Positions 11,900-22,115 of a DNA stretch of 64,000 nt are shown here, in pieces. The translations under genes and the position numbers were made by a program. Below the pieces are notes generated by a model. That model made no database searches and had not been told where the DNA came from. It was given only the letters and a program-made list of their open reading frames with translations. Source of the DNA: Nageia nagi (lineage: Eukaryota; Pinophyta); assembly GCA_050084985.1 (NCBI GenBank), contig JBITNC010000002.1, positions 34,100,001 to 34,164,000 on the forward strand, read 5' to 3'. Numbering within the stretch: position 1 is the first letter of the stretch; every line of letters starts with the position of its first letter.

Positions 11900-12800
11900 T
11901 TTGTTGATAGCAAACATAATGTTTGGTTTGGTAGTAGTGAGATACATAAGGCTACCAATTAAGGCTTAGTACATAGTAGTATCAACATGTGGAGAGGAGC
12001 CTTCCTTCATCAGCTTAGCTTTGACAATAGCTAGTGTATCAATGAGGCTGCATCTTTACATATTGAAGTAGGCCAATAGATCTTTCACATATTTGGACTA
12101 AGTGATTGAAATGCCATTAGATAATTGCTTGAATTTTAGGCCAAGAAAATAATTCATCTCTCCAAGATCACTCATCTCAAATTCACTAATCATAGCATTC
12201 TTGAATTGGTCTATCATAGCATCAAAGGTGCTAGTAAAAATGATATCATCAATATATAATCATAGAATAAAGAAGTTGATACCTTCAAATTTTGTGTATA
12301 GTATGCTTTCCATTGAGCATATCTAATAACTATTTTCTTGAATATAACCATCAATTCAAGCATACCATGCTCGAGGTGCTTGTTTAAGGCCATAAAGAGC
12401 CTTTATGAGTTTATACATCTTATCTTCCTGATCAAGAATAATAAATCATTCAATATAATTAACATAAATAACCTATTTTAAATATCCATTAAGGAAGGTG
12501 GATTTTACATCCATATGATAGACTATCAATCCAAAATGAGAGAAAAGTGCAAGTAAAGATCTCACAGTCTCTAGCCTGGCCATCGGTGCAAAAGTCTCAT
12601 CATAATCTAGCCCTTCCTTTTGAGCATATCCTTTAGCAACTATACAAGCTTTGTACTTTGCAATACTTCCATCAAGATTATGCTTCAATTTATAAATCCA
12701 CTTAACACCAATTACCTTTTTCTCTTTGGGATAAGTTACAAGCTCCCAAGTGTCATTCTTTTGGATTTGCTCAATCTCATCCTCCATGGCTTTCTTCTAA
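11900..12800 (-). pseudogene. pol: Element A reverse transcriptase (copia RVT_2)
   Basis: A 104-codon open stretch at 12,473-12,787 reads WELVTYPKEKKVIGVKWIYK, KYKACIVAKGYAQKEGLDYD, ETFAPMARLETVRSLLAL and VYHMDVKSTFLNGYLK, the N-terminal half of a copia reverse transcriptase. Below it come KALYGLKQAPRAWY and the catalytic block WLYIDDIIFTS (about 12,260-12,235), with both aspartates kept. SDLGEMNYFLG follows, then the connection region towards RNase H. Several stops and one shift interrupt it. The enzyme would copy the element's RNA into DNA in cytoplasmic particles. Confidence 0.9.
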
Positions 12801-13199
12801 TCCTTATTAGCATTAGTTTCAATAAATGAGGTAGGATCAACAAATGAAGCCATTAATGTATAAGAGATATTTACCTCTTGATTTCTAGCTCTGGTTTGTG
12901 ATCGAGTCATTCTTTTGTTGAGCTTTTTATCCAACATCAATGATGGAGGATGATAGCGATCACTTGTCCACTTATTCGTAGTTGGTGGAGTATGAGTAGC
13001 AAGAGATTGATTTGGTTGTGCCTACTATGGTGAGTTGGTGGATGGTGAAGATGGTGATGAAGGTTAAGGAGGAGGAGGTGCAATACTATGAGAAGGTTCA
13101 CTATCTTCATCAAATTGAAACTTAGTAGTGGTGTCTTCAACAACATTTTCTTGATTGGTTATGTCTCCTTCAAAAATCATATCTTTGTTGATGTGTATC

Positions 13200-13365
13200 T
13201 TACCAGTTAATGGATCATAACATCTATAGACTTAGATGCTTCATAGTATCTTATTAAAATACATTTAATGGATTTCTCCTCAAGCTTCTTCTTATTTTCT
13301 TTTGGCACATGCACAAAATAGGTTGAGCCAAATATTTGGAGATGAAAAATGTTTGGCTACACACC
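13200..13365 (-). pseudogene. pol: Element A integrase, C-terminal fragment (left of insertion B)
   Basis: The minus strand resumes here with the part following TPYEAWFG: a block like KPNIFHLQIFGSTYFVHVPK, then KENKKKLEEKSIKCI. This is the end of the copia integrase core and the start of its linker. The matching first part ends at 22,116, and the two halves read in register once element B and one copy of AAACC are removed. Between this fragment and the reverse transcriptase (12,830-13,200) lies a degraded linker coding mostly Leu, His and Pro. Confidence 0.85.
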
Positions 13366-13370
13366 AAACA
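13366..13370. repeat. Target-site duplication of element B, left copy
   Basis: AAACA directly before the 5' LTR of B. The right copy at 22,111-22,115 is AAACC. Only one copy is needed to restore the Glu-Ala-Trp-Phe-Gly reading of element A's integrase, which confirms the duplication. Confidence 0.9.
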
Positions 13371-13872
13371 TGTTGGAATGTATAATGCATTATCGTTAAG
13401 ATTTGTATTAAATATTCTATATAAATTCACTAATACTTAAGGGTATAATTTGATACCTTAAGTATTTAAGTGAATATGATAATGTATCTTTTCCTACACT
13501 CCATGTCATGAAGATGCCCTTGGGTAAAAGGATGTGCATGTCATGCTTTTGTACATTGGATAAAAGGGTGATTCAAAGAGAGATTTTGGCCTATAAATAG
13601 AAAGCTTCCTCTTTGTGATCACACACCAATTGTGAAGTAAGTTATGTTATAGGATAGTGGTTATGAGAAAAAAGTATAAGAATTGTAAGAGATTTGTATT
13701 TGTGATTGAAGTAAAGATCTAGTTAGTGGATGTACTCCTAGTTGGAGGAACCACTTTACATCTTGAGTTACTTTGTGAGATTATCTTACTTATGAGTTTG
13801 TTATATGTGTATTGTGAGTTTTCAAGAGATCTTGGTTGTTTAAAAATGATCTTATTAGTGTTAGTTCTTTCA
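13371..13872 (+). repeat. 5' LTR of element B
   Basis: 502 bp from TGTTGGAATG to TTAGTTCTTTCA. It includes a TATA-like CCTATAAATAGAAAG near 13,590, a likely promoter for the element, followed by the putative R-U5 region. It matches 21,607-22,110 end to end, and the partial LTR of element C at 63,723-64,000. Confidence 0.93.
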
Positions 13873-13875
13873 TTT

Positions 13876-13887
13876 TGGTATCAGAGC
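13876..13887 (+). other. Primer-binding site of element B (initiator tRNA-Met type)
   Basis: TGGTATCAGAGC, three bases after the LTR. It complements the 3' end of plant initiator tRNA-Met including CCA, the usual primer for copia minus-strand synthesis. Confidence 0.9.
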
Positions 13888-14479
13888 TCCTTGGAAGCTC
13901 CTCTTAACATACTTGGTGTGGAAGCTCTTCTTCATTCTTCAACTTACGCTTCATTGTGAGGTAAAATCTAGAGAAGGTATAATGTCCTTCATTTTTTGTC
14001 TTTTGAGCTTATTTTGCTATTGCTTCTAACATATTACTTACTAAGTGTTAGTGCTTTTTTTTATTATGACTAACAAAGTTACAATTTTGTTACTAATCCT
14101 CTATGATACTTGCAATATTTTAATTGCTACATTTTTTTTAAATATGGGGGTTAGTATACAAAATTGTATTTTTTTATAATGTATGAAATACTTAAGGTAT
14201 CAAATTATCACAACATTTGCATAAAATATATGATGCAAGTTGCAATTTATTCTATCCTTTTCTTAATGATTAGTTGTATCTTTTTTTTGCTCAATATTTA
14301 CTAATGGAGGCATTTATCAATAAAAGGGAAGGCTCTATTAGTAAAAAAAGGGGGAAGGTTTTTTTTTTGTAAAATCTTTATGGAGGAGAATGCTTTAAAT
14401 TTTTAAATAGATAATTTTTGTTTTAATATACATTATGAGGGACATCGATCTATAAAAAATACCAAAATTGCATGGAGCC

Positions 14480-15070
14480 TTACGGCCTCCTATCACCCCT
14501 CTAGCCTATGACCTCTAATCGCTTAGCCTGTAACCTCCCACTACCTTTTGCAACCTTTGATACCCCACAACCTCCCTGCATTTCCTCCTCACTCACCAAT
14601 GGCCTCCCCTACTACCCTAGTAGCCTACCACCATGTTGCCCCTCTACATTACTCTGTAACCCCTCCACCCATGCTCTACCTATTGCTCCCACTGTGGCCT
14701 ACTAAACCCATGGCCTCCTCTCCCACCACTACCCAATTGCCTTGCTTATTGCTCCCACTATGGCTTGCTAAACTGTGACTCCTCTCCCATCATTGCCTAA
14801 CCACCTCATCTGCTATTACCATTACTTTGAATCCCATCGCTCCTCCATCACCATGGATTTCCACTCCTTTGCCACAACTCTCACCTGCAACACTCCCCCA
14901 TGTGGTTTATACCACTCTATAGCCCTTCACTTGCTCCCCTTCATGACCTCCTCTTATTGGTCCCTTGTAGCTCCCTATTCTTTATAGCACCTCTCCTTTG
15001 CTCTACCGTCACATGGCTTCATCCTGTCCTCCTCTTACCTCCTCTCCCTCTATGTGACCACCATTTTTTT
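14480..15070 (+). repeat. C-rich, G-poor low-complexity tract in B leader
   Basis: About 600 bp dominated by CCTCC, CCCAC and ACCTC. It corresponds in position and composition to the clean 38-39 bp minisatellite of element C (62,560-62,762), so it is probably a degenerated or separately expanded version. Overlapping Pro- and Ser-rich open frames here are a product of composition. Confidence 0.7.
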
Positions 15071-15339
15071 ATTATTTTTTGTTGCTTACTCTCACTTCTT
15101 GTGCATAGAATAAAGGGAGGGGGTCTCATTTAATGCATTTAATATTTACTTTGCAAGTCAATGTTGATGCACTCAATTATTTAGAGTGGCATAGGGTATT
15201 TCTCTTAGCATTTAACATTGTTACATTTAATGTGCCTTTTTTTTCTATTCCATAAGTCTTCTTTTCCATCACTTATTAAACTCACTTTGACTTGAGTAGA
15301 GTTTGAGATACAATTAAATGATGATTTTTTTTTTATTAT

Positions 15340-15540
15340 TTAAAATAAAAAAGAGAATGCTTTTTAATTAAAAAGGGGGAATGCTTTTTTTTTTTAGTTA
15401 AAAAAGGGGAATGCATCTTTTAAAAAGGAGGAATGTCTTCTTCTAGCAATATTTTTTAAGTAAAAGGGGGAATACTACTTCTTTTTCTAGAAATGCTTTT
15501 TAAGTAAAAGGAGGAATACTACTTCTTTAATTTAACAATG
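15340..15540 (+). repeat. Short tandem repeats, AAAAGGGGGAATGCT type
   Basis: Five or six imperfect units of TTTTTAA-x-TAAAAGGGGGAATGCT, 30-60 bp apart, within the B leader. Confidence 0.65.
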
Positions 15541-15699
15541 CTATTAAGAAAAATTGTAGAATATTTACTTAAAATTAGAATGGATTTATACTTAGAATTT
15601 TTAGCATGCATTTTTTTTATGCTAGCTTTAAAGGTACAACTTTAAGTAAAAAGGAAGAATTTATATGAATTTTTTTACTTAAAGTTTAATGTATGCTTA

Positions 15700-16020
15700 A
15701 ATTTTTAGAGGTTATATTTTTAAGTTAAAATAATGCATGCTTATGATTAGTACTTATGCTTAGTACTTAACTTTTAAGTTAAAATGATGCATACTTATCC
15801 TTAATACTTAAATTTTAATGCATGTTTAATACTTATTTATTAAAATAAATGCATGTTTAGTACTTAATTTTTAAGTTAAATGCATGCTTATTACTTAATT
15901 TTTAAGTTATAATGCATGCTTACTTAATTTTTTAAGTTATGGATTGATGCATGCTTCCAACTTAGTCTTTAAGTTAAATAGTGGATGCTTCTTACTTAAT
16001 TTTTTTTTAAGATGCATGAA
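15700..16020 (+). repeat. Short tandem repeats, TTTTTAAGTTAAAATGCATG type
   Basis: Seven or so imperfect units of about 35-50 bp carrying AATGCATGCTTA and ACTTAATTTTTAAGTTA. Related sequence on the opposite strand lies at about 61,690-61,960 in element C, so the array is a family trait. Confidence 0.7.
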
Positions 16021-16899
16021 TGTATGTTGAGTATTTATCCTTATGTAAAGTATGGGATGTACTTGTTCAAAATAAGTGATGATGTAAAGATATCCTTTAA
16101 GGGTTGGTAAAAAAATCCATTGGACACTTAGGTTTCAAATTTTTTGTATGGATGATATTTTACTTATGCTTTGTTACTTCATATTTTTCATTTTGATTTA
16201 TTTACTTATGCAAACATTGATAACCTCCTAAAATGAACACATTCACACATACATTTTGCAACATGACTTGTTTAAGAAGCCATGAGGTGAGGATAGGCAG
16301 ACTGAAGCCTTTAAGTCTGATGATCCAAGTGGTGAAAAATTCATACTTCTTAATTTCCCTTAAGTCCTCTATTAGTTTGGATTTAACTTCAATAGGTGGA
16401 TAGGTATGTGTGTAGTGATACCACATATTCACATGTCTATTCAAGAATTATCCTAACAACCTAGGAGGATAATTTGAAATCTAATCAAGATTAATAATTT
16501 GGTCAATCCAATAAATATTGAAACCTTAGAAAATAGCTATTACTTCTCTTTATGAGAGTATATTACTACCTAAAGGGAACTAATTGAGGATTAGTAGGAA
16601 CCTGGGCTCCTCTTGTGTGGGCATCCAGGTGAAAGTCTAATTTTAGATAAGAAAATAATACTTAACACTGTCACTCTATATCTATGGTTCTTGAGATGAG
16701 AAATGTATTTAGGTATATGGGATATTATTTGAATTGTAAAATATTTGTACTTATGAATCAAATCAAGAATGTTTTTAATGTTAAATATAACATGTATTAT
16801 TTACTTAGTTAAAATTTAACATTTTATTTATTGAAAACACATGTTTATTATTTTACATTTATGTATAACAAATAGAAGAATCTTTTTTATCCAAACATA

Positions 16900-17800
16900 T
16901 TCTTGATGGTTCCAAATATGGGATTTGAAAACCTCAAATAAGAGGCAAATTGCAAGTAAAAAAGCTTTGGTAAACAGTGAATGAGAACTTGTACCTTCTA
17001 TAGATGAGAAGGTACTAAAAGTTTCAATACAATGAATGAGTTGGCAACCTCTATGATTTACTATGCAATTTTAGATGATGTGCTCTTGATGATTTCCTCT
17101 TAAACCTCATCAAAGAAAGCTTGGGTTAAGCTTAAAAAAATCTACCTTAGTTCAAACTTTTTAAGAAGGTTTACCATTCTTCAAAAGTTGCTTCAATATC
17201 ATCAAGAGGAAGATGAAAATATGGTTATCTACTTAAATAAAATTATTAACCTAAAAATTCAATTTATTACTTATAGATGCAATTAGATCAATGATGAGTT
17301 CATGATCTTTATCATTCTTCAAAGCTTTTCTTCAAAGTTTGAAAACTTTGTTATGGTTATGGAAACAAGGCTTGATGATGAAGAAAAAATATTGTCCCTT
17401 GAGAACCTATTTAGGTACCTATTGAAGCATAAAGAAACCCTTAATAATAAAGAGTTTATTTCTTATCCTAAGGATAATAACATCTCTTGGAGCAACCAAA
17501 GCTCTTTTCAAAAAGAAGTTTAACCATTAAAAGAAATCTTATCCTTCTTCCTCCAAAAGGTTTTAAAAAAGAGGTGATGGCTACAATAGCAATAGGAATA
17601 ATAAAAATAATAATTATAGTAGTAAGAATAACAATAATAATAATCATTTCAAGCAAAATGATTGAAAATACAAAAAAAACACTCCTTATTCTCAACAATT
17701 GTAACTATTATGGCATTTAAAGTCACACAAAAATTGATTTCTACAAAAATAAAAGAGAGAAAAAGAATAAAAGTAGTAAAAATGTAAAGAACTATAAAGA
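16900..17800 (+). pseudogene. gag: Element B gag (copia UBN2 type)
   Basis: Decayed but readable: KAWVKLKKIYLS near 17,110, VIYLNKIINLKIQF near 17,230, and the open stretch 17,302-17,520 with ILQSFSSKFENFVMVMETR, SLENLFRYLLKHKETLNNKE. An Asn/Ile-rich linker (17,580-17,680) follows, then a zinc knuckle near 17,697. There NNCNYYGI*SHTKIDFYKNK has lost its second and third cysteines to Tyr and Phe. Gag packages the element RNA. Element C carries the same order with an Asn-rich linker. Confidence 0.8.
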
Positions 17801-17867
17801 AAAAAAAATATTCATGCTAGTTTTGTTGCAGTGATCTACTTCTTATCTCACTTTTTTTCATTTAAAT

Positions 17868-18420
17868 GGATTATTGAATCTAATTGCACTAATCACCCAT
17901 GCTTTGAAAAAGAAAAGATTGATAACTTTCATAAGTATAAAAATGATGTAGTTATGATAGGTGATAACTCTACCTTTGAAGTCTAAGAAATTGAGAGTAT
18001 GCTGATTTATAGAAAGGTTCTTGAAAATGTTTTCTATATTCTTAAGTTAAGGATGAACCTTCTCTCCATAATCCAAGTTGTTAAAAAAGGTACTTTTTTG
18101 AATTTAACTCTCAATCCTAGTGCATTAAGAAAGATATTACCATTTTATTTAAAAGATCAGTGAAAGATAACCTCTACATTATGGATCAAATTTCATCAAA
18201 GATGTATCTTACTTCTAGTGTGTGTTCTAAAGGAATCTTTGACACCATCATTTGAGACACCTTAACTATAAGGGTATTCAAATCATGAAAAACAAAGAAA
18301 CTTATGGAAGGTTCACCTTCAATTTCTCCTTTGATTGGTCTATGCAAAAAGTGCATTCTTAGCAAGATACATAGATAAAAGTTTGAAAAAGATAAGGCAA
18401 CAAGAGCATATCAATCTCTT
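17868..18420 (+). pseudogene. pol: Element B protease and gag-pre-integrase region
   Basis: The aspartic protease reads WIIESNCTNHPCFEKEK, then DVVMIGDNSTFEV. The family active site D-S-G is changed to E-S-N, so this copy's protease is dead. A run like MNLLSIIQVVKKGTF and then a worn pre-integrase zinc region follow before the integrase core. Stops are frequent. Confidence 0.75.
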
Positions 18421-19100
18421 CAAATTATGCATTCAGATTTGATGAATCTATTTTAGACTAAGTCATTTGGAAGAGCATCTCATGTTTTGACCTTCATTGA
18501 TGACTTTAGTAGGATGACCTTTAGGTATCTAGTTGAGCAAAAAGATCAAACCTTTGAAAGTTTTAAAATTTTTAAGGCCTTTATTGAGAATCAAATTATT
18601 TTCAAAATTAAGATGTTGAAATCAAATAATGGAGAAGAATATAACAACAATGAATTCAATGACTATTACGCTAAGTATGGAATCAAGAGGTAGTTTATAA
18701 TTCTATACACTCTTTAATAGGAAAATGTTATTGAAAGAAATAATAGAATAATTATGAAGAATGCTAGATGCATGTTGGGTAATCTTTCTAAGTTCTTATG
18801 GGATGAAGTTGTGAGCACTGTTATTTACATCTTGAATAGATGTCCTACAAAAGTCATTCAAAGTAAAACTCCTTTTGAAGCATGGTCAGAAAGAAAACCT
18901 AATATTTTCACCTTAAGGTGTTTGGTTGTGAAGCATTATCCTTCACTATTTATAAAAAAAGAAAAAAATTAGATAAAAGAGCTAAAAAATTATCTTTGTG
19001 AGTTATGATAGTTAGCATAGAGGCTAAAGGCTTTACTCTCCAACCTATAAAGCAATATTCATTTCAAAGGATGTAAAGTTCAATGAACTTCTTGAAGAAT
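18420..19100 (+). pseudogene. pol: Element B integrase core
   Basis: LQIMHSDLMN opens the rve core near 18,420. TFIDDFSRMTFRYLVEQKDQ and KIKMLKSNNGEEYNNNEF follow in one open stretch at 18,487-18,693; the second Asp of the DDE triad lies in SNNGEE (S-D-N in intact copies), here Asn. Then come RMLDACW-like remains, FLWDEVVSTVIYILNRCPTK, and TPFEAWSERKPNIFTLRC. The integrase would join the DNA copy to the genome. Confidence 0.85.
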
Positions 19101-19344
19101 CTACTTATAATGAGAATGGTGATGATTTAGAGGACTCTTCAATTTTTTCTAACTGATTAGATATTGATATAGATAAGTCACCTAAGGAACAAAATTCTCC
19201 AACACAAAGGGTAATAAGGAGCATGACCATGAATAAATCTTTATTATCAAAATTGATAACTAGCATGAGCCCTCAACCTTCTAATAAGCTTCTAAACATG
19301 AGTGCTAGATGGAAGCCATGAAAGTCAAGTATGAGGCACTTATG

Positions 19345-20200
19345 AAAAATAAAACTTGAGATTTAGTTCTTTATCCTAATGAAAAGAATGTGATTGATAA
19401 TAAGTAGATAAACAAGTTCAATTTAGTAAGAGATATTAAGAAATACAAGGTAAAATTAGTAGCTAAAGGTTTTGCTCAAAAATACGATGTAGATTATGAA
19501 GAAACCTTTGCTTCCATGGTAAAGATGCCTACAGTGAGAGTTATCCTTGCTCTTTCTATAGCTCAAAGATGGAAAGTTTTCCAACTTGATATCAAGAGTG
19601 CATTTTTCAATGGTGAACTAGATGTGAAAATCTTCATGAATCAACTAGAAGGGTTTATAGTGAAAGGTAAAGATTCTTTTATGTGCAAGCTAAAAAAGTC
19701 CTTGTATGGACTTAAGCAAACACCTAGAACCTAGTACAGAAAGATTTTAAGGTACTTTGTAGACATTAGATTCTTCAAGTATTTTTTTGACTTCGATCTA
19801 TATGTGCTTAATCAAAGAAAAGATGTGGTCTTGATTCTCCTTTATGTGGAAGATCTTTTGCTTATTGGAAATAATGATAAAATCATTCAAGAGTGCATAT
19901 CCAAACTTAAAGCAACATTTCACATGATTGATCTTGGTCTCTTGTACTACTATCTTGGAATGCAAATGTATCAATACAAAGATTGTACTTCCCTTAGTGA
20001 ATCTAAGTATATATCAAATATTTTGTAAAAGTTTGAAATGGAGGAGTGTAGATTTGTTGTAATCCTAATCTCTTCTAAAATCACTATTTTTTTGAGCTTC
20101 AACTCTCAGTTAGCTAATGCTACAATTTATAGGCAATTAATTGATAGTCTTTTGTATTTGACTATATCCAAGTCAGATATTACCTTTATAGTGAATTCGA
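19345..20200 (+). pseudogene. pol: Element B reverse transcriptase (copia RVT_2)
   Basis: Contains NVIDNK, KKYKVKLVAKGFAQKYDVDY, EETFASMVKMPTVRVILALS, WKVFQLDIKSAFFNGELDV, MCKLKKSLYGLKQTPRT, the catalytic block LLYVEDLLLIGN at 19,837-19,872, and IDLGLLYYYLGMQMYQY. The first catalytic Asp of YVDD is Glu here (19,849-19,851). In sister copy C it is still YVDD, so the change arose in B or its recent source. Stops replace expected Trp codons, for example after QTPRT. Confidence 0.9.
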
Positions 20201-20309
20201 TGGCATGATTCATGCAAAAACTTATGTTGAGCACCTCAATGCTATTAAGCAAATCTTGAGGTATGTTGCAAGGATTAAGGATCTTACTCTCAGGTATTCT
20301 AAGTTGCCT

Positions 20310-20785
20310 TCATTTTTTCTCTCTAGATTTTTAGATTTTGACTATAGGAGAGATAGAGATGATAGAAAGTCAACCTCTATGTATGTTTTTAGCATTAGTT
20401 AAGGTGTTATCTCTTGGGATTCCAAGAAGTAACCTATTATTTTTCTTTCCACCATAGAAGCTAAATATCATGCCATGTCTGTTGTAGCCTAGAAAGCCAT
20501 TTGGTTAAGGTATCTTCTGAAAAAAATTGGGTATGAGCAAGGTGGCTCATCTTTGATCTCTTTATATAATAAGTTAGCTATTTCTTTGGCTAAGAATCTA
20601 GTGTTCTATTAGAGAATAAAACTTATAAAAATCCATGCCCATTTTATCAAGGAGAAGGTTCTTGATGGTATCATACACCTAGAGTATTGTCCATCCACCT
20701 TGAACTCCATTGATTTATTGACCAAGCCCCTTTTGAAAGCTTAGTTTTGTAATCTTAGAGATGCTATCAAGTTGATAAGTTGCCC
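20310..20785 (+). pseudogene. pol: Element B RNase H and pol end
   Basis: RRDRDDRKSTSMYVFSIS, GVISWDSKK, PIIFLSTIEAKYHAMSVVA, ISLAKNLVFY and HAHFIKEKVLDGIIHLEYCP appear in order, ending LLTKPLLKA. This is the normal C-terminus of a copia polyprotein, with stops between the blocks. Confidence 0.85.
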
Positions 20786-20787
20786 TC

Positions 20788-21602
20788 AAAAGGAAGTGAA
20801 GTTTGAATTCTTGTGTTGAATTCATATTTATGATAACAACTTCACCCTTAAAAGGATTTTTATACTATATAGTGTTGATTTTATTGTACACCTTTGTGGT
20901 AAGTTTGCTTTGCATAAGGAAATTATTATACAAATTGGTCAACCTAGCACTATTTAGTTATCCATGTGAGAAATTTTTATGTGTCTTTTAGCACTATTTA
21001 GTTATCTATATGTGAGGAACTCATATGTGCATATTCTATTTTTGGTCATTTTAGCACTATTTAGTTATTTATGAGTAAGGAACTCTTATGTGTCTTTTGG
21101 CACTATTTAGTTATTCATATATGTGAGAAAATTGTATGTGCTTGCTCTATTTTGTAATGATAATCAACACATATTTTATATACACCAAGTGAATATAAGT
21201 TTTTGGCATGACATCTTTGTGATGACTTATAGAGCACCATTGGTTAGCTCATAATGGCATTTGTGTGATTAATCTATCCTTGTTGATATGAATATGATGC
21301 ATCTAACTGATCTTGTTATTTGAGTTGCTAATAACTTTCAAAATTCCTTGAAATTGCAAGTTACTTACCTTAGGTATGTAGGCTCTTAGAGACTCTTCAT
21401 GACTTATAGTTGGATGACTACTTCATGTACATTGAAATTAGTTTGGTTAATGATTGTATTTGGTAAAGTAATAAGTCTTAAACTAAATCTTTCTTACTTC
21501 ACAAATATATAAAAAATTCTCATCTCCATTGTATCTATTTGGAGGATAACTCTCTTACTTTCTCTTCTTCTTCTCTCTTTCTCGCTCTATCCCAATATTG
21601 CA
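20788..21602 (+). other. Element B 3' segment: purine tract then LTR-like 806 bp
   Basis: AAAAGGAAG (20,788-20,796) is followed at once by TGAAGTTTGAATTC. The segment runs 806 bp to a pyrimidine-rich stretch (TCTTCTTCTCTCTTTCTCGC) and ends AATATTGCA at 21,602. Polypurine tract, TG start, CT-rich end and CA finish are what a 3' LTR looks like. Yet the sequence differs from B's own LTR, which starts only at 21,607. Element C has the same junction, with a cleaner CTCAAGGGGGAG tract at 56,915-56,926. Four copies of GCACTATTTAGTTAT lie at 20,947-21,115. Confidence 0.6.
20947..21130 (+). repeat. Four tandem GCACTATTTAGTTAT units
   Basis: Imperfect units of 43-61 bp, each reading GCACTATTTAGTTAT followed by a TATGTGAGGAACTCATATGT-like stretch. 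Two related units remain in element C near 56,670-56,760 on the other strand. Confidence 0.75.
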
Positions 21603-21606
21603 TTAG

Positions 21607-22110
21607 TATTGGAATGTATAATGCATTATTGTTAATATTTGTATTAAATCTTCTATGTAAATTCACTAATACTTAAGGGTAACATTTTATACCTTAAATA
21701 TTTAAGTGAATATGATAACGTAATTTATCCTACACTCCGTGTCATGAGCATGCCCCTTGAGTGAAAGGATGTGCATGTTATGCTTTTGTACATTGGATAA
21801 AAAGGTGATCCAAAGAAGGATTTTGGCCTATAAATAGAAGGCTCCCTCTTTGTGATCACACACCAATTATGAAGTAAAGTTATGTTATAGGATAGTAGTT
21901 AGGAGAAAAGAGTAGGAAGATTGTGAGAGAGTTGTATTTGTGATTTAAGTAAACATCTAGTTAGTGGATGTACTCCTAGTTGGAGGAACCATTTTACATC
22001 TTGAGTTACTTTGTGAAATTATCTTATTTATGAGTTTGTTAGATGTGTATTATGAATTTTTAAGAGATCTTGGTTATTTAGAAATTATCTTATTAGTGTT
22101 AGTTCCTTTA
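21607..22110 (+). repeat. 3' LTR of element B
   Basis: 504 bp matching 13,371-13,872. Its first bases are TATTGG rather than TGTTGG, and it ends CCTTTA rather than CTTTCA. Both canonical TG...CA ends are thus damaged by single changes. Confidence 0.92.
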
Positions 22111-22115
22111 AAACC
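22111..22115. repeat. Target-site duplication of element B, right copy
   Basis: AAACC; read on the minus strand it restores the codons for Trp-Phe in element A's integrase. Confidence 0.9.

Larger units (their letters stand above)
13888..16900 (+). other. Long untranslated leader of element B
   Basis: About 3 kb lie between the primer-binding site and gag, far longer than the few hundred bases usual in copia elements. It contains T-rich tracts, a C-rich low-complexity block (14,480-15,070) and two arrays of short degenerate repeats. It then runs into 16,085-16,660, which matches element C (61,050-61,640, opposite strand), including GCTCCTCTTGTGTGGGCAT. I see no convincing conserved reading frame in it. 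Confidence 0.7.
13371..22110 (+). mobile_element. Ty1/copia retrotransposon B, nested in A
   Basis: An 8.74 kb plus-strand element bounded by 502-504 bp LTRs and the target duplication AAACA/AAACC. Order: 5' LTR, iMet primer-binding site, a very long untranslated leader of about 3 kb, gag, protease, integrase, reverse transcriptase, RNase H, an 0.8 kb 3' segment and the 3' LTR. It landed inside the integrase gene of element A. Its LTRs differ at roughly one base in ten by eye, less than those of A, which agrees with the nesting. Stops and shifts occur throughout pol. The same family reappears on the minus strand as element C at the right edge. Confidence 0.92.

Noticed and set aside
14508-15133. 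Pro/Ser-rich proteins in several overlapping plus frames
   Set aside because: They arise from a C-rich, G-poor low-complexity tract within a retrotransposon leader and are not conserved in the sister copy.
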